33,871 nucleotides of DNA from Polaromonas sp. (GTDB lineage Bacteria; Pseudomonadota; Gammaproteobacteria; Burkholderiales; Burkholderiaceae_C), in contig JAQGMZ010000076.1 of assembly GCA_028292045.1 (NCBI GenBank), positions 1 to 33,871 of the forward strand, written 5' to 3'. This document shows positions 7,991-15,501 of the stretch, piece after piece. The notes beneath the pieces are model-generated. The model saw only the letters and a list, made by a program, of their open reading frames with translations, was not told the origin of the DNA and ran no database searches. How positions within the stretch are numbered: the first letter of the stretch is position 1; each line of letters starts with the position of its first letter. The translations under genes were made by a program, and so were the position numbers.

Positions 7991-8890
7991 CTACACCAGG
8001 CTTTTGCGCAGCCATTCGGCGAACGCCGCGCATTCCCAGCGGTCCATGGTGCCGGTGCGCCAGCACAGGTAATGGGCATGGGGGCTGGCTACCTTGCGGC
8101 TGAAAACCTCGTTCGTGTCCAGGTGCACCAGCGAGCCGTTTTCCAGCCATGGCGCCCCCAGCTTCAGGCGCACCAGGGCAATGCCCATGCCGGCGGCGGC
8201 GCCATCGCACAGCAGGCCGATGTCGTTGAACTGCGAGCCCTCGACCGGCTCGGGCCAGTCGAGGTGGTTGGCGGCGAACCAGGTGCGCCACGGCTCCAGC
8301 GGGGAACGCAGCAGGCTTTCGCCCAGCAGGTCTTCGGCCGATTCGAACGGCCCGTGCTCGCGCAAAAAAGTCGGCGAGGCCAGCGGGACAACCTCGTCGT
8401 TGAGCAGGCAGACATGCTCCAGGTCGGCATAGCGGCCGGTGCCAAAGCGCACGATCAGGTCCGAATCCTCGGCCACCACATCCAGCAGTGGAATCGACAC
8501 CTGGATGGTCAGGTCGATCTCGGGGTAGGCATCGGTGAACTGGCGCAGTCGCGGAATCAAGATGGAGCGGGCAAAGGTCGGCGTGACCGCCAGGCGCAGC
8601 TTGCGCTTGCCCGGGGTGGCGCTGTGGCCCGCCGTGCCGGGAAACTTTTGCAGCGTGGCCAGCCCTTCGCGGACATGCGCCAGATATTCGCTGCCCTCGG
8701 TGGTTAGCGAAAAATCGGCCCGGCCAAACAGTTTGGTGCCGATGATCTGCTCCAGCTGCTTGACCCGGTGGCTGACCGCGCTGGGCGTGACGCAGAGTTC
8801 CTCGGCCGATTGCGTCACGCTGCGCAGCCGCGCCAGGGCTTCAAACGTCAGCAGGCACTGGATGGGCGGAATTCGAGCGCTAGAGGCCAT
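7991..8890 (-). CDS. LysR-family transcriptional regulator, GcvA/AmpR-like
   Basis: This 299-aa DNA-binding regulator has an N-terminal winged helix-turn-helix at about residues 8-67 (FEALARLRSVTQSAEELCVT, then SAVSHRVKQLEQ, and LFGRADFSLTTEG). A periplasmic-binding-protein-like effector domain follows (about 92-295). The opening IPPIQCLLTFEALAR and the phrase LTTEGSEYL resemble GcvA-type regulators. ATG is at 8890. It lies 238 bp upstream of glcD on the same strand, so it may control the glcD-lrgAB unit, although LysR regulators more often act on a divergent gene and the divergent side here is repeat copy A and the 3' end of purU. The target and ligand are unknown. Confidence 0.9.
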   Translation of the reverse strand: MASSARIPPIQCLLTFEALARLRSVTQSAEELCVTPSAVSHRVKQLEQIIGTKLFGRADFSLTTEGSEYLAHVREGLATLQKFPGTAGHSATPGKRKLRLAVTPTFARSILIPRLRQFTDAYPEIDLTIQVSIPLLDVVAEDSDLIVRFGTGRYADLEHVCLLNDEVVPLASPTFLREHGPFESAEDLLGESLLRSPLEPWRTWFAANHLDWPEPVEGSQFNDIGLLCDGAAAGMGIALVRLKLGAPWLENGSLVHLDTNEVFSRKVASPHAHYLCWRTGTMDRWECAAFAEWLRKSLV

Positions 8891-8939
8891 GTTGGGAAGT
8901 CATTGCAAACCCAGGTAAGTAAGTCCGGCAGGTATTTCG

Positions 8940-9069
8940 CAAGCATAGCGACCGAGGGGGCTTCCCTGTGTCCAAGCAGGGGCCGCGGGACTGGCTTTGC
9001 CAGACCGCAGTCGCAGCGGCCCCTCCGGGGGGCAGGGAGCTACACGCAGTGAGCGACCGTGGGGGCTCA
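8940..9069 (+). repeat. Dispersed GC-rich palindromic repeat, copy A
   Basis: The 90-bp core (8977-9066) matches copy B at about 79 of 90 positions by hand count and copy C over its first 59 bp at about 51. A 16-bp arm at 8948-8963 recurs directly at 9053-9068 with 14 of 16 identities, so the core is bracketed by short direct repeats. Inside are a perfect hairpin ctggc-ttt-gccag (8991-9003), an outer pair ggggccgc/gcggcccc, and a C5/G6 hairpin. Plus-strand translation gives QGPRDWLCQTAVAAAPPGG, the same peptide as in copy B, but here no gene is expected on this strand. The right arm covers the purU stop codon. Confidence 0.85.
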
Positions 9070-9915
9070 TTTGAATATCACAGTCTTGTGCCCATTGAGC
9101 ATGACCCGGTGCTCGCTGTGCCATTTCACGGCCCGGGCCAGCACCTGGCTTTCGGTGTCGCGGCCCATGGTGGTCAGGTCTTCCACGGTCTTGCCATGGT
9201 CGGCCCGCGCCACGTCCTGCTCGATGATCGGGCCTTCGTCCAGGTCGGCGGTGACGTAATGGGCAGTGGCACCGATCAGTTTTACGCCCCGGTCATGCGC
9301 TTGGTAATAGGGTTTTGCCCCCTTGAAACTCGGCAGAAACGAGTGGTGGATATTGATCGCCCGGCCCGCCAGCCTGGCGCACAGGTCGTTCGACAATATT
9401 TGCATGTAGCGCGCCAGCACCACCAGCTCGGCGCCCTCGGATTCGATGATGTCGAGTTGCCTCGCCTCCACCTGCGCCTTGGTGGCGGCCGTGACCGGCA
9501 GGTGGTGGAAAGGAATGTTGTAGCTGGCCGCGAGCTGGTAAAACTCGCGGTGGTTGGAGACGATGGCGCGTACGTCCAGCGCCAGCAAACCCGATTTCCA
9601 GCGGAACAGCAGGTCGTTCAGGCAATGGCCCTCCTTGCTGACCAGGAGAACGGTGCGCATCGGCTGCGCGGTGTCGTGCAGTTTCCAGTCCATCTGCATC
9701 GGCGCGGCAAACACCGTCAGGCGGCTGGAAAGCTCCGCATGCGTCTGCTGGACGCAGGCAAACTGCACCCGCATGAAAAATAGGCCCGTGCTGGGATCGC
9801 TGTATTGCGCCGCTTCCTCAATGTTGCCGCCATGCTCGAACAAAAAGCCCGACACGGCATGCACGATGCCCGGGCGGTCAGGGCATGAAAGGGTCAGGAT
9901 GTAAGCAGGGTTCAT
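9067..9915 (-). CDS. purU: Formyltetrahydrofolate deformylase
   Basis: PurU hydrolyses 10-formyl-THF to THF and formate, balancing one-carbon pools and supplying formate. The 282 aa fit the family. An N-terminal ACT domain (about 1-85: ILTLSCPDRPGIVHAVSGFL) regulates the enzyme. The C-terminal formyltransferase-fold domain (about 90-280) carries the catalytic Asn-His-Asp set in INIHHSFLPSFKGAKPYYQA and ATAHYVTADLDEGPIIEQD. The ATG is at 9915. A -10-like GACAAT lies 9 nt before the ATG on the minus strand. The stop codon (9067-9069) sits within the right arm of repeat copy A, so the gene's extreme 3' end may have been shaped by the repeat. The neighbouring GcvA-like LysR would fit one-carbon metabolism, but a link is only suggested. 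Confidence 0.96.
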   Translation of the reverse strand: MNPAYILTLSCPDRPGIVHAVSGFLFEHGGNIEEAAQYSDPSTGLFFMRVQFACVQQTHAELSSRLTVFAAPMQMDWKLHDTAQPMRTVLLVSKEGHCLNDLLFRWKSGLLALDVRAIVSNHREFYQLAASYNIPFHHLPVTAATKAQVEARQLDIIESEGAELVVLARYMQILSNDLCARLAGRAINIHHSFLPSFKGAKPYYQAHDRGVKLIGATAHYVTADLDEGPIIEQDVARADHGKTVEDLTTMGRDTESQVLARAVKWHSEHRVMLNGHKTVIFK

Positions 9916-9953
9916 AGGGCCTGGATTGTCGCAGGTGACCCTGCTCCAGTGGA

Positions 9954-9976
9954 GCTTGCGAACGGAATGCGCAAGC
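9954..9976. promoter_or_regulatory. Perfect inverted repeat between purU and the aminotransferase gene
   Basis: gcttgcg (9954-9960) and cgcaagc (9970-9976) pair perfectly around a 9-nt spacer, in a 140-bp divergent intergenic region. Its size and placement suit a dimeric regulator's operator. A hairpin in the leader of either gene is the alternative. No regulator can be assigned. Confidence 0.35.
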
Positions 9977-10055
9977 CGTGCCGACCATGGTGCCAGAATG
10001 CAGAGTCGGTCGTTGCCTTTGAACCTCGCTTCAGCTTATTCACCCAGGAGAATGC

Positions 10056-11396
10056 ATGGCTTATCAGAACTTCAACATGGACCACCACTGGCTGCCCTTC
10101 ACGCCCAACCGCAGTTTCAACAAGGATCCGCGGATTTTCGTGGCGGCCGACGGCATGCATTTCACGACGCATGACGGCCGCCAGTTGATCGACGGCATTT
10201 CCAGCCTGTGGTGCGTGGCCGCCGGCCACAACCGCAAGCCCATCAACGAGGCCATCAAAAAGCAGCTGGACACGCTCGACTACGCCACCGCTTTCAACGC
10301 CAGCAACGACCAGGCCTTCAAGGCCGCCGAGATGATCGCCGCCATGGCGCCGGGCGACCTGAACAAGGTGCTGTTCTGCAATTCAGGCTCGGAAGCGGCC
10401 GACACGTCGCTGAAAGTGGCGCTGGCCTACCACCGGGCGCGCGGCGAGGGCCACCGCAATGTGTTCATCGGCCGGGAACGCGGCTACCACGGCGTCGGCT
10501 TCGGCGGCATGAGCGTGGGCGGCATTCCGTCCAACCGCAAGGTGTACGGCGCGGCGCTGCTGCCGCGTGTGGACCACCTGCGCTTCATTCACGACCCGGT
10601 GAGCCATGCGTACATCAACGGCGTCGAGCCTGAATGGACCGAAGACCTGCTGCTTGAGCTGGAAAACCGCATCCTGCCGCTGCACGACCCCAGCAACATT
10701 GCCGCCGTGATCGTCGAACCGGTGGCCGGCAGCGCAGGCTGGTACCTGCCGCCCAAGGGCTACCTCAAACGGCTGCGCGAGATTTGCGACAAGCACGGCA
10801 TTCTCTTGATCTTTGACGAAGTGATCACCGGCTTTGGCCGCCTGGGCGTCAACTTCGGCGCCGACTATTACGGCGTTGTGCCCGACATGCTGAACTTTGC
10901 CAAGTGCGTGACCAATGGCGTGATTCCGCTGGGCGGCGTGGTCTGCACCGACCGCATCTACGACGCGATGATGAACGCCCATGCCGGCAGCCCCGAATAC
11001 GCCATTGAGTTCTTCCACGGCTACACCTATTCCGGCCATCCGGTGGCCTGCGCGGCGGCCATTGCCACGCTGGAACTGTACAAGCAGGACAAACTGTTTG
11101 AACGCGCCGGTGAAATGGGCAAGGTGCTGGGCGATGCGATGCACAGCGGCCTCAAGGGGCTGCCCAACGTGGTCGGCATCCGCACCCTCGGCCTGGCCGG
11201 CGCGGTGGAACTGGCGCCCGTCGCCGGCGCGCCGGGCAAGCGGGCTTTCGACATCTTCATGGACTGCTTCCACCATGGCGTGCTGGTGCGGCCGGCCGGC
11301 GAGAACATCGTGCTCTGCCCGCCCTACATCATTGAAAAAGAGCACATCGACCGCATCGTCAATGTGGTGTCCGACGCGGTTCGCAAGCACGCCTGA
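10056..11396 (+). CDS. Class III (omega) aminotransferase, beta-alanine:pyruvate type
   Basis: This is a PLP enzyme of fold type I transferring the amino group from an omega-amino acid or amine, usually to pyruvate. The 446 aa include FCNSGSEAADTSLKVAL (cofactor phosphate binding, about 108-124), RGYHGVGFGGMSVGG, the PLP-ring aspartate in LIFDEVITGFGR (about 250-261), and the Schiff-base lysine K283 in FAKCVTNGVIPLGGV. The cysteine after K283 is less usual than Ala, Gly or Ser. The C-terminal NIVLCPPYII is family-typical. Shine-Dalgarno AGGAG (10046-10050) fixes ATG 10056. The N-terminus (HHWLPFTPNRSF) is that of the beta-alanine/omega-amino acid:pyruvate group. No malonate-semialdehyde dehydrogenase is adjacent, so the substrate is open. 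Confidence 0.88.
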   Translation: MAYQNFNMDHHWLPFTPNRSFNKDPRIFVAADGMHFTTHDGRQLIDGISSLWCVAAGHNRKPINEAIKKQLDTLDYATAFNASNDQAFKAAEMIAAMAPGDLNKVLFCNSGSEAADTSLKVALAYHRARGEGHRNVFIGRERGYHGVGFGGMSVGGIPSNRKVYGAALLPRVDHLRFIHDPVSHAYINGVEPEWTEDLLLELENRILPLHDPSNIAAVIVEPVAGSAGWYLPPKGYLKRLREICDKHGILLIFDEVITGFGRLGVNFGADYYGVVPDMLNFAKCVTNGVIPLGGVVCTDRIYDAMMNAHAGSPEYAIEFFHGYTYSGHPVACAAAIATLELYKQDKLFERAGEMGKVLGDAMHSGLKGLPNVVGIRTLGLAGAVELAPVAGAPGKRAFDIFMDCFHHGVLVRPAGENIVLCPPYIIEKEHIDRIVNVVSDAVRKHA

Positions 11397-11425
11397 GGGC
11401 GGGTGCCGATCCGCTCAAAACCAGC

Positions 11426-12298
11426 CTACTGTGCGGGCGAGGTCAATTGCGTTTTCAGCCCCGCGCAGTAGTCGGTCTCGGGCAGGACGGCCGTGGTCCA
11501 GACGCTGTCGAACGCCCCGGCCTGTTCGCTGCCTGTCCCTGCGCGCAGCCGGAGGGTCTTGGTCGCCAGGTCGGCCCGCAGGTGCTGCGGCACGCCGAGC
11601 TGGCGGTCCACATGGGCATTGCCGGCCAGCAACACCACCGTTTTTCCGGGCAGCAGCAGCTGATGCAAGGTGGCGGCCATGGTGATGTCCTTGGCAATCT
11701 GGATGCGCGCCATGGGCGTGATCTGGCTTTCCGGCAGCATGTTGCAGTGGCCGATGCGGATGGCCTGCTGCTGCGCCTTCAGGGCCGGGCCGGGCAGCCG
11801 GGCATCGAGCTGGGCATCGCGCATGCTGCCCGCCATCTGCGCGCGCGGCAAATTGGCGCCCAGCACCGGCACGCCGGCGCGCACGGCCGTCATCACCGCC
11901 GGTCCATAAGCCTTCCACGGCCAGGCCTTGTCGTCCCATTTCAAAGCCGTGCGCGCCTCTTCATCGCTTGAGCTGGGTTTGAGCTGCGCGGTGCTGGCGC
12001 CGGTGTCGGCCATTTCCAGCGCCAGACCGGCCAGCAGGCCCCGGGCCGCCAGGCTGGAAACGATCTGCTGCTCCAGGTCGTGGTGCGCTAGAGCGTCATG
12101 CTGCTCGCCGACCAGCAGCACATCGGCGGGCAGCAAGGCATCCAGCCGGGCGGCCGTCTGCGCAACGCTGCGGCTGCCGGTCTGCTCAAGGATCGGCAGT
12201 TCGGGTCGCCCCGCGCAGCCGGCCGCACCCAGCAGGCAGGCGCAAGCCAAAAGAAAGGCAGGTCTGCCGGGCAACGGAAAATGAAGGGTAGGGGGCAT
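11426..12298 (-). CDS. ChaN-family lipoprotein (TIKI-like fold, haem-iron uptake related)
   Basis: This predicted lipoprotein of about 290 aa has a signal peptide ending in the lipobox LLGAAG|C (cysteine at about residue 28 from ATG 12298), followed by a DUF399/ChaN domain. Family features are DVLLVGEQHDALAHHDLEQ, with the conserved Glu-His near the N-terminus; VPVLGANLPRAQM; and VVLLAGNAHVDRQLGVPQHL near the C-terminus. Campylobacter ChaN binds haem dimers on the outer membrane; whether this one does is unknown. The open frame extends to a TTG at 12340 that overlaps the upstream DUF3567 stop as TTGA, but ATG 12298 gives a normal signal peptide and is preferred. It converges with the aminotransferase gene. 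Confidence 0.85.
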   Translation of the reverse strand: MPPTLHFPLPGRPAFLLACACLLGAAGCAGRPELPILEQTGSRSVAQTAARLDALLPADVLLVGEQHDALAHHDLEQQIVSSLAARGLLAGLALEMADTGASTAQLKPSSSDEEARTALKWDDKAWPWKAYGPAVMTAVRAGVPVLGANLPRAQMAGSMRDAQLDARLPGPALKAQQQAIRIGHCNMLPESQITPMARIQIAKDITMAATLHQLLLPGKTVVLLAGNAHVDRQLGVPQHLRADLATKTLRLRAGTGSEQAGAFDSVWTTAVLPETDYCAGLKTQLTSPAQ

Positions 12299-12336
12299 GG
12301 CTGAATACGACTGCTTGGGCGCTGCGGGCTGCCGGT

Positions 12337-12618
12337 TCAATGCAGCGACACGGGCGTGGTCGCCAGGCCGCTGTAGCCTTCCAGCGCGTCTTCCACTTCT
12401 TCCTGGGTGGGGATGTCCTTTTTCCAGCCGTTCAGGCGCTCCTGGAACATTTCTGCCCAGGAACCGTCCAGGTAGACCTGCTTGCCGGAGCGCTTGTCCA
12501 CTATTTCATAGCCGTGCCGGGCCAGCTCGGGAGTGACCGGCGGGGGTGCCAGGTCTTCGGGCGCGTTGGCGTGAATCTGCACCACAGCGAATGATTCCGA
12601 CTCGTATAGCAATTCCAT
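12337..12618 (-). CDS. DUF3567 family protein
   Basis: This small acidic protein of 93 aa belongs to a family I know only from Burkholderiales-type betaproteobacteria. Recognisable parts are LYESESFAVVQIHA at the start, then ELARHGYEIVDKRSGKQVYL and DGSWAEMFQERLNGW, and PTQEEVEDALEGYSGL. No signal peptide or membrane segment is present; function is unknown. ATG 12618 is preceded by AAGGA (12626-12630 on the minus strand). It probably shares a transcript with the ChaN gene, whose open frame begins where this one stops. It serves mainly as a lineage marker. Confidence 0.9.
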   Translation of the reverse strand: MELLYESESFAVVQIHANAPEDLAPPPVTPELARHGYEIVDKRSGKQVYLDGSWAEMFQERLNGWKKDIPTQEEVEDALEGYSGLATTPVSLH

Positions 12619-12686
12619 GGAGATGTCCTTTTAACGCAGATGGCCTCAATAGCGCCAACTTCAAGGGGCTGCAGCCGCGCGGGTTG

Positions 12687-13913
12687 TCACGGCGTGCTCA
12701 GGGCGCTCAGCTGCTGGTCCACAAAATCGCCGTTGGCCTGGGTGATCTTGTTGCGAACCGGCAAATAGCCCAGTGCCGGCGCATACCAGATTTCAACCTT
12801 CTGGTCGTATTCGCGCCGGGGCTGCCGCGATATCTTGACAGTCGCCATTTCGCCGAAAGGCAACTGAAGCAGTTCATTGCCCTCGACAACGAATGTCCAT
12901 TGGTCGGCATCGCGCGGCCCGACGGTCAGGGTGGAAATGGTCGAACCCGCCGCAAAACCGCCCGGGTTGCCCGCCAGCATGCCGCCGAGCTGCAAAAATA
13001 TGCTGACCCGGTCCTGCACGCCTGGAACCCAGGGCACGGCGGGCGTATTGGCGCTGAAGCTGATCCGGCCCTTGTCGGGTTCGAAGTGGGCCGCCACCTC
13101 GGACCTCGACTTGTCGGAAAAACGGCTGGGCGCCAGCCCTTGGGGGCTGAGCTGGCCGGTGCTGCCCATGGTGCGCGAGCCAAGGAACAACGCCTTGACC
13201 GTCATGCGGGCGCTGTAGCTGGCGCCACTGTTCTGCCAGACCAGTTCGCCCCTGGCCTGGTAAGTCAGCCCCTTGGCGCTGCCGGTCATGCGGTAGTCCA
13301 GCTGGGCGCTGGCCGGAAGCGCCATGGCCGTCACGGGCGTCTGCACGGGCTGCGGCGCCGCCGGGGGCGAAGTCACGACTGCTTCTGCGCCGGGGGCCGA
13401 TGCTGCGGCGGCAGGCGCGGGTGCCGTTTCGGTATCGGTTTCCAGGGCGGGCCCCGGCGGCGACACGCTGGCCGGATTGGCGGCGCTGTCCGGCCCTTCA
13501 GGCTCGGGCGGCGGCTCGATCGGGGGCGCCATGGAGTCAATGGCGGGGGGCGCAGCCGGCGCAGGGGCAACAAGAGGTTGCTGCCTGGAAACAGGTTTGG
13601 GCGAAGCCTTTGGGACCGGCCGGGGCAATGCGCCTGGCGTGGCGGGCGCCGGGGGGGGCGCTGCGGCAGGGGGCAGGGAAATGCTGCGGGTGGCCCAGAC
13701 CAGCGCGCTGGTCGACGCCGCCGGCTGTGCGGGGCCAAAGCGGGCTGGCGGGGTTTGCAGCAGCAGGGCATGGCCTGCCAGCACCAGTGCAGCCAGCACG
13801 CCCAGCGTGGCGAATGGAGGGTTGGCCCGCCACGGCACAATCTGGCCTGCCATCGGGGCGCTGGGACTCGGCACGTCAGGATGCATCGACCGCCATTTAT
13901 TCTGGAATTTCAT
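12687..13913 (-). CDS. DUF3108 domain protein with Pro/Ala-rich linker
   Basis: This is a membrane-anchored periplasmic protein of 408 aa (or 399 aa from ATG 13886). A single transmembrane segment (about residues 34-55, LGVLAALVLAGHALLL) is followed by a long Pro/Ala-rich linker (about 75-200). A DUF3108 domain comes last (about 205-405: LDYRMTGSAKGLTYQARGEL, FSDKSRSEVAAHFE, KVEIWYAPALGYLPVRNKI). DUF3108 proteins are of unknown function and related to outer-membrane or polysaccharide-linked beta proteins. The most upstream ATG (13913-13911) overlaps the ATG of the divergent FAH gene in a CATG palindrome, leaving no non-coding space; ATG 13886 would leave a 25-bp gap. Neither has a convincing ribosome site. 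Confidence 0.85.
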   Translation of the reverse strand: MKFQNKWRSMHPDVPSPSAPMAGQIVPWRANPPFATLGVLAALVLAGHALLLQTPPARFGPAQPAASTSALVWATRSISLPPAAAPPPAPATPGALPRPVPKASPKPVSRQQPLVAPAPAAPPAIDSMAPPIEPPPEPEGPDSAANPASVSPPGPALETDTETAPAPAAAASAPGAEAVVTSPPAAPQPVQTPVTAMALPASAQLDYRMTGSAKGLTYQARGELVWQNSGASYSARMTVKALFLGSRTMGSTGQLSPQGLAPSRFSDKSRSEVAAHFEPDKGRISFSANTPAVPWVPGVQDRVSIFLQLGGMLAGNPGGFAAGSTISTLTVGPRDADQWTFVVEGNELLQLPFGEMATVKISRQPRREYDQKVEIWYAPALGYLPVRNKITQANGDFVDQQLSALSTP

Positions 13914-14880
13914 GAAACTCGCTACCTACAGGGACGCTTCGCGCGACGGCCAACTGGTCGTGGTGTCGCGCGACCTTTCGACCGCTCATTATGCGACCGG
14001 CATGGCCAACACCCTTCAGCAGGTGCTGGACGACTGGTCTTTCATGGCGCCCCAGCTGCGCGATTTGTCCGACCGGCTGAACAGCGGCAAGGCGCGCCAT
14101 GCCTTCCCGTTCGACCCGGCGTGCTGCATGGCGCCGTTGCCGCGCGCCTACCAATGGGTCAGCGGCACGGCCTATGGCAGCCATGCCGAGCGGCTGGACA
14201 GGCTGCCCGGGGGCAGCCGGCCAGAAGGCCGGTGCCCGCAACCGCTGCTGCGCCAGGGCGGCAGCGACTGCTTTCTGGGGCCGCGCGATGACGTGCGGGT
14301 CGGCAGCGACGCGGCTGGCATCGACTTTGAAGCCCAGCTCGCGGTCATCACCGGCGACGTGCCGGTAGGCGCAAGCCCTGAAGAGGCGCTGGACGCCATT
14401 CGCCTTCTGGTGCTGGCCAGCGACCTGTGCCTGCGCGGCATGGGCGGCGCAGCCGGTGAAGTGCAAGGCCGGCCGGCTACCGCCTTCGGCCCGGTGGCCG
14501 TCACCCCTGACGAGGCCGGCGAAGCCTGGCGCCAGGGAACGCTGAACCTGAACCTGCAAACCACCTGGAACGGCCGCAAGGTCGGCCTGTGCGATGCCGG
14601 CGCCGGCATGACGCTTCATTTTGGCCAGCTGGTGTCGCAGCTGTGCAGCAGCCGCGCGGTTCGCGCCGGCAGCATCGTGGGCGCAGGCCCGGTCAGCCAC
14701 GCGGACTGGAGCCTGGGCTACCACTGCATTGCCGAAAAGCGCGCGGTGGAAACAGCCGACAACGGCAAGCCGAAAACCCGTTTCATGAAGCCGGGCGATA
14801 CCCTGCGCATCGACATGAAGGGCAAAAACGGCCAGTCGCTGTTTGGCGCCATCGAGCAGGAAGTCAAGCTGCCGGAATAA
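13912..14880 (+). CDS. Fumarylacetoacetate hydrolase (FAH) family protein
   Basis: A 322-aa enzyme of the FAH superfamily (C-C bond hydrolases and decarboxylases of 2,4-dioxo acids, divalent-metal dependent). It opens MKLATYRDASRDGQLVVVSR and contains YQWVSGTAYGSHAERL, DFEAQLAVITGDVPVG (about 138-153), LNLNLQTTWNGRKVG and LRIDMKGKNGQSLFGAIEQE, which match the two-domain, roughly 330-aa form closer to true FAH than to the 220-aa FAHD1 form. In the metal motif usually written E-x-E, Glu140 is present but the second position is Gln142. The exact reaction cannot be assigned; aromatic-ring degradation is the usual setting, but no such neighbours are seen. The open frame continues upstream to 13324, but ATG 13912 matches family starts. 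Confidence 0.87.
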   Translation: MKLATYRDASRDGQLVVVSRDLSTAHYATGMANTLQQVLDDWSFMAPQLRDLSDRLNSGKARHAFPFDPACCMAPLPRAYQWVSGTAYGSHAERLDRLPGGSRPEGRCPQPLLRQGGSDCFLGPRDDVRVGSDAAGIDFEAQLAVITGDVPVGASPEEALDAIRLLVLASDLCLRGMGGAAGEVQGRPATAFGPVAVTPDEAGEAWRQGTLNLNLQTTWNGRKVGLCDAGAGMTLHFGQLVSQLCSSRAVRAGSIVGAGPVSHADWSLGYHCIAEKRAVETADNGKPKTRFMKPGDTLRIDMKGKNGQSLFGAIEQEVKLPE

Positions 14881-14906
14881 GGGCCGGCGGCGGCCCGGCA
14901 GCCTTG

Positions 14907-15320
14907 TCAGGCGGCGTACAGCGTGTCAAACGACCGCAGGCCCTTGATCTCGATCGGGTTGCCGAACGGATCGCAAAAGAACATCGTCCACTGCTCGCCC
15001 GGCTGGTTTTCAAAACGCAGCTGCGGCGCCAGCACGAACCGGGTCTTGGCCGCTTCCAGGCGGGCGGCCATGGCTTGCCAGTCCGCCAACGCCAGGACTA
15101 GGCCGAAGTGCGGCATCGGCACCCGCTGGTCGCCCACATGACCGGTGGATTCGGTCTTGAAAGTCTCGCCCAGGTGCAGTGAAAGCTGGTGTCCGAAAAA
15201 ATCAAAATCGACCCAGGTGGCGGTAGAGCGGCCCTCGACGCAGCCCAGCACGACGCCATAAAAGCGGCGCGCCTCGTCCAGGTCGGTAACGTTGAAGGCC
15301 AGGTGAAACAAGCTTTTCAT
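14907..15320 (-). CDS. VOC-superfamily (glyoxalase/dioxygenase-like) protein
   Basis: This small cytoplasmic protein of 137 aa has one VOC module made of two beta-alpha-beta-beta-beta units. It starts FHLAFNVTDLDEARRFYGVV and ends MFFCDPFGNPIEIKG. Candidate metal ligands are His6 in LFHLAF, His in MPHFGLVL and Glu in NPIEIKG, the usual His/His/Glu triad. Substrate is unknown; glyoxalase I, ring-cleavage dioxygenase and antibiotic-binding proteins share the fold. ATG 15320 fits the domain boundary; the frame stays open far upstream, antisense to the PhaM-like gene, which is a codon-bias shadow. TAAGCT 7 nt before ATG may be its -10. Confidence 0.88.
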   Translation of the reverse strand: MKSLFHLAFNVTDLDEARRFYGVVLGCVEGRSTATWVDFDFFGHQLSLHLGETFKTESTGHVGDQRVPMPHFGLVLALADWQAMAARLEAAKTRFVLAPQLRFENQPGEQWTMFFCDPFGNPIEIKGLRSFDTLYAA

Positions 15321-15373
15321 GGCGGCAAGCTTAGCAGCCCGGCCAGGCCGTGAAAACCCCCTGAAAAAACCGG

Positions 15374-15401
15374 TTGACGCCGGGGCGCGAGACTGCACAA
15401 T
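15374..15401 (+). promoter_or_regulatory. Candidate sigma-70 promoter of the PhaM-like gene
   Basis: TTGACG (15374-15379), a 16-bp spacer and CACAAT (15396-15401) form a good sigma-70 match about 100 bp upstream of ATG 15502, whose ribosome site AGGAGA is at 15488-15493. Confidence 0.5.
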
Positions 15402-15501
15402 CAGTGCCTGCGTCGGGTTTTGTGCCCTGTTTGTTGCGCCACCAGCCCAACAGCGCCCCGCCCGGCAGACGCAACCGCAACAACCGCCAGGAGACACTTC
15501 A

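Noticed and set aside
8968-9783. 271-codon plus-strand frame starting in repeat copy A and running antisense to purU
   Set aside because: Only the repeat-derived first 30 codons resemble anything; the rest is antisense to a certain purU. The repeat reading is discussed as a finding, not annotated as a gene.
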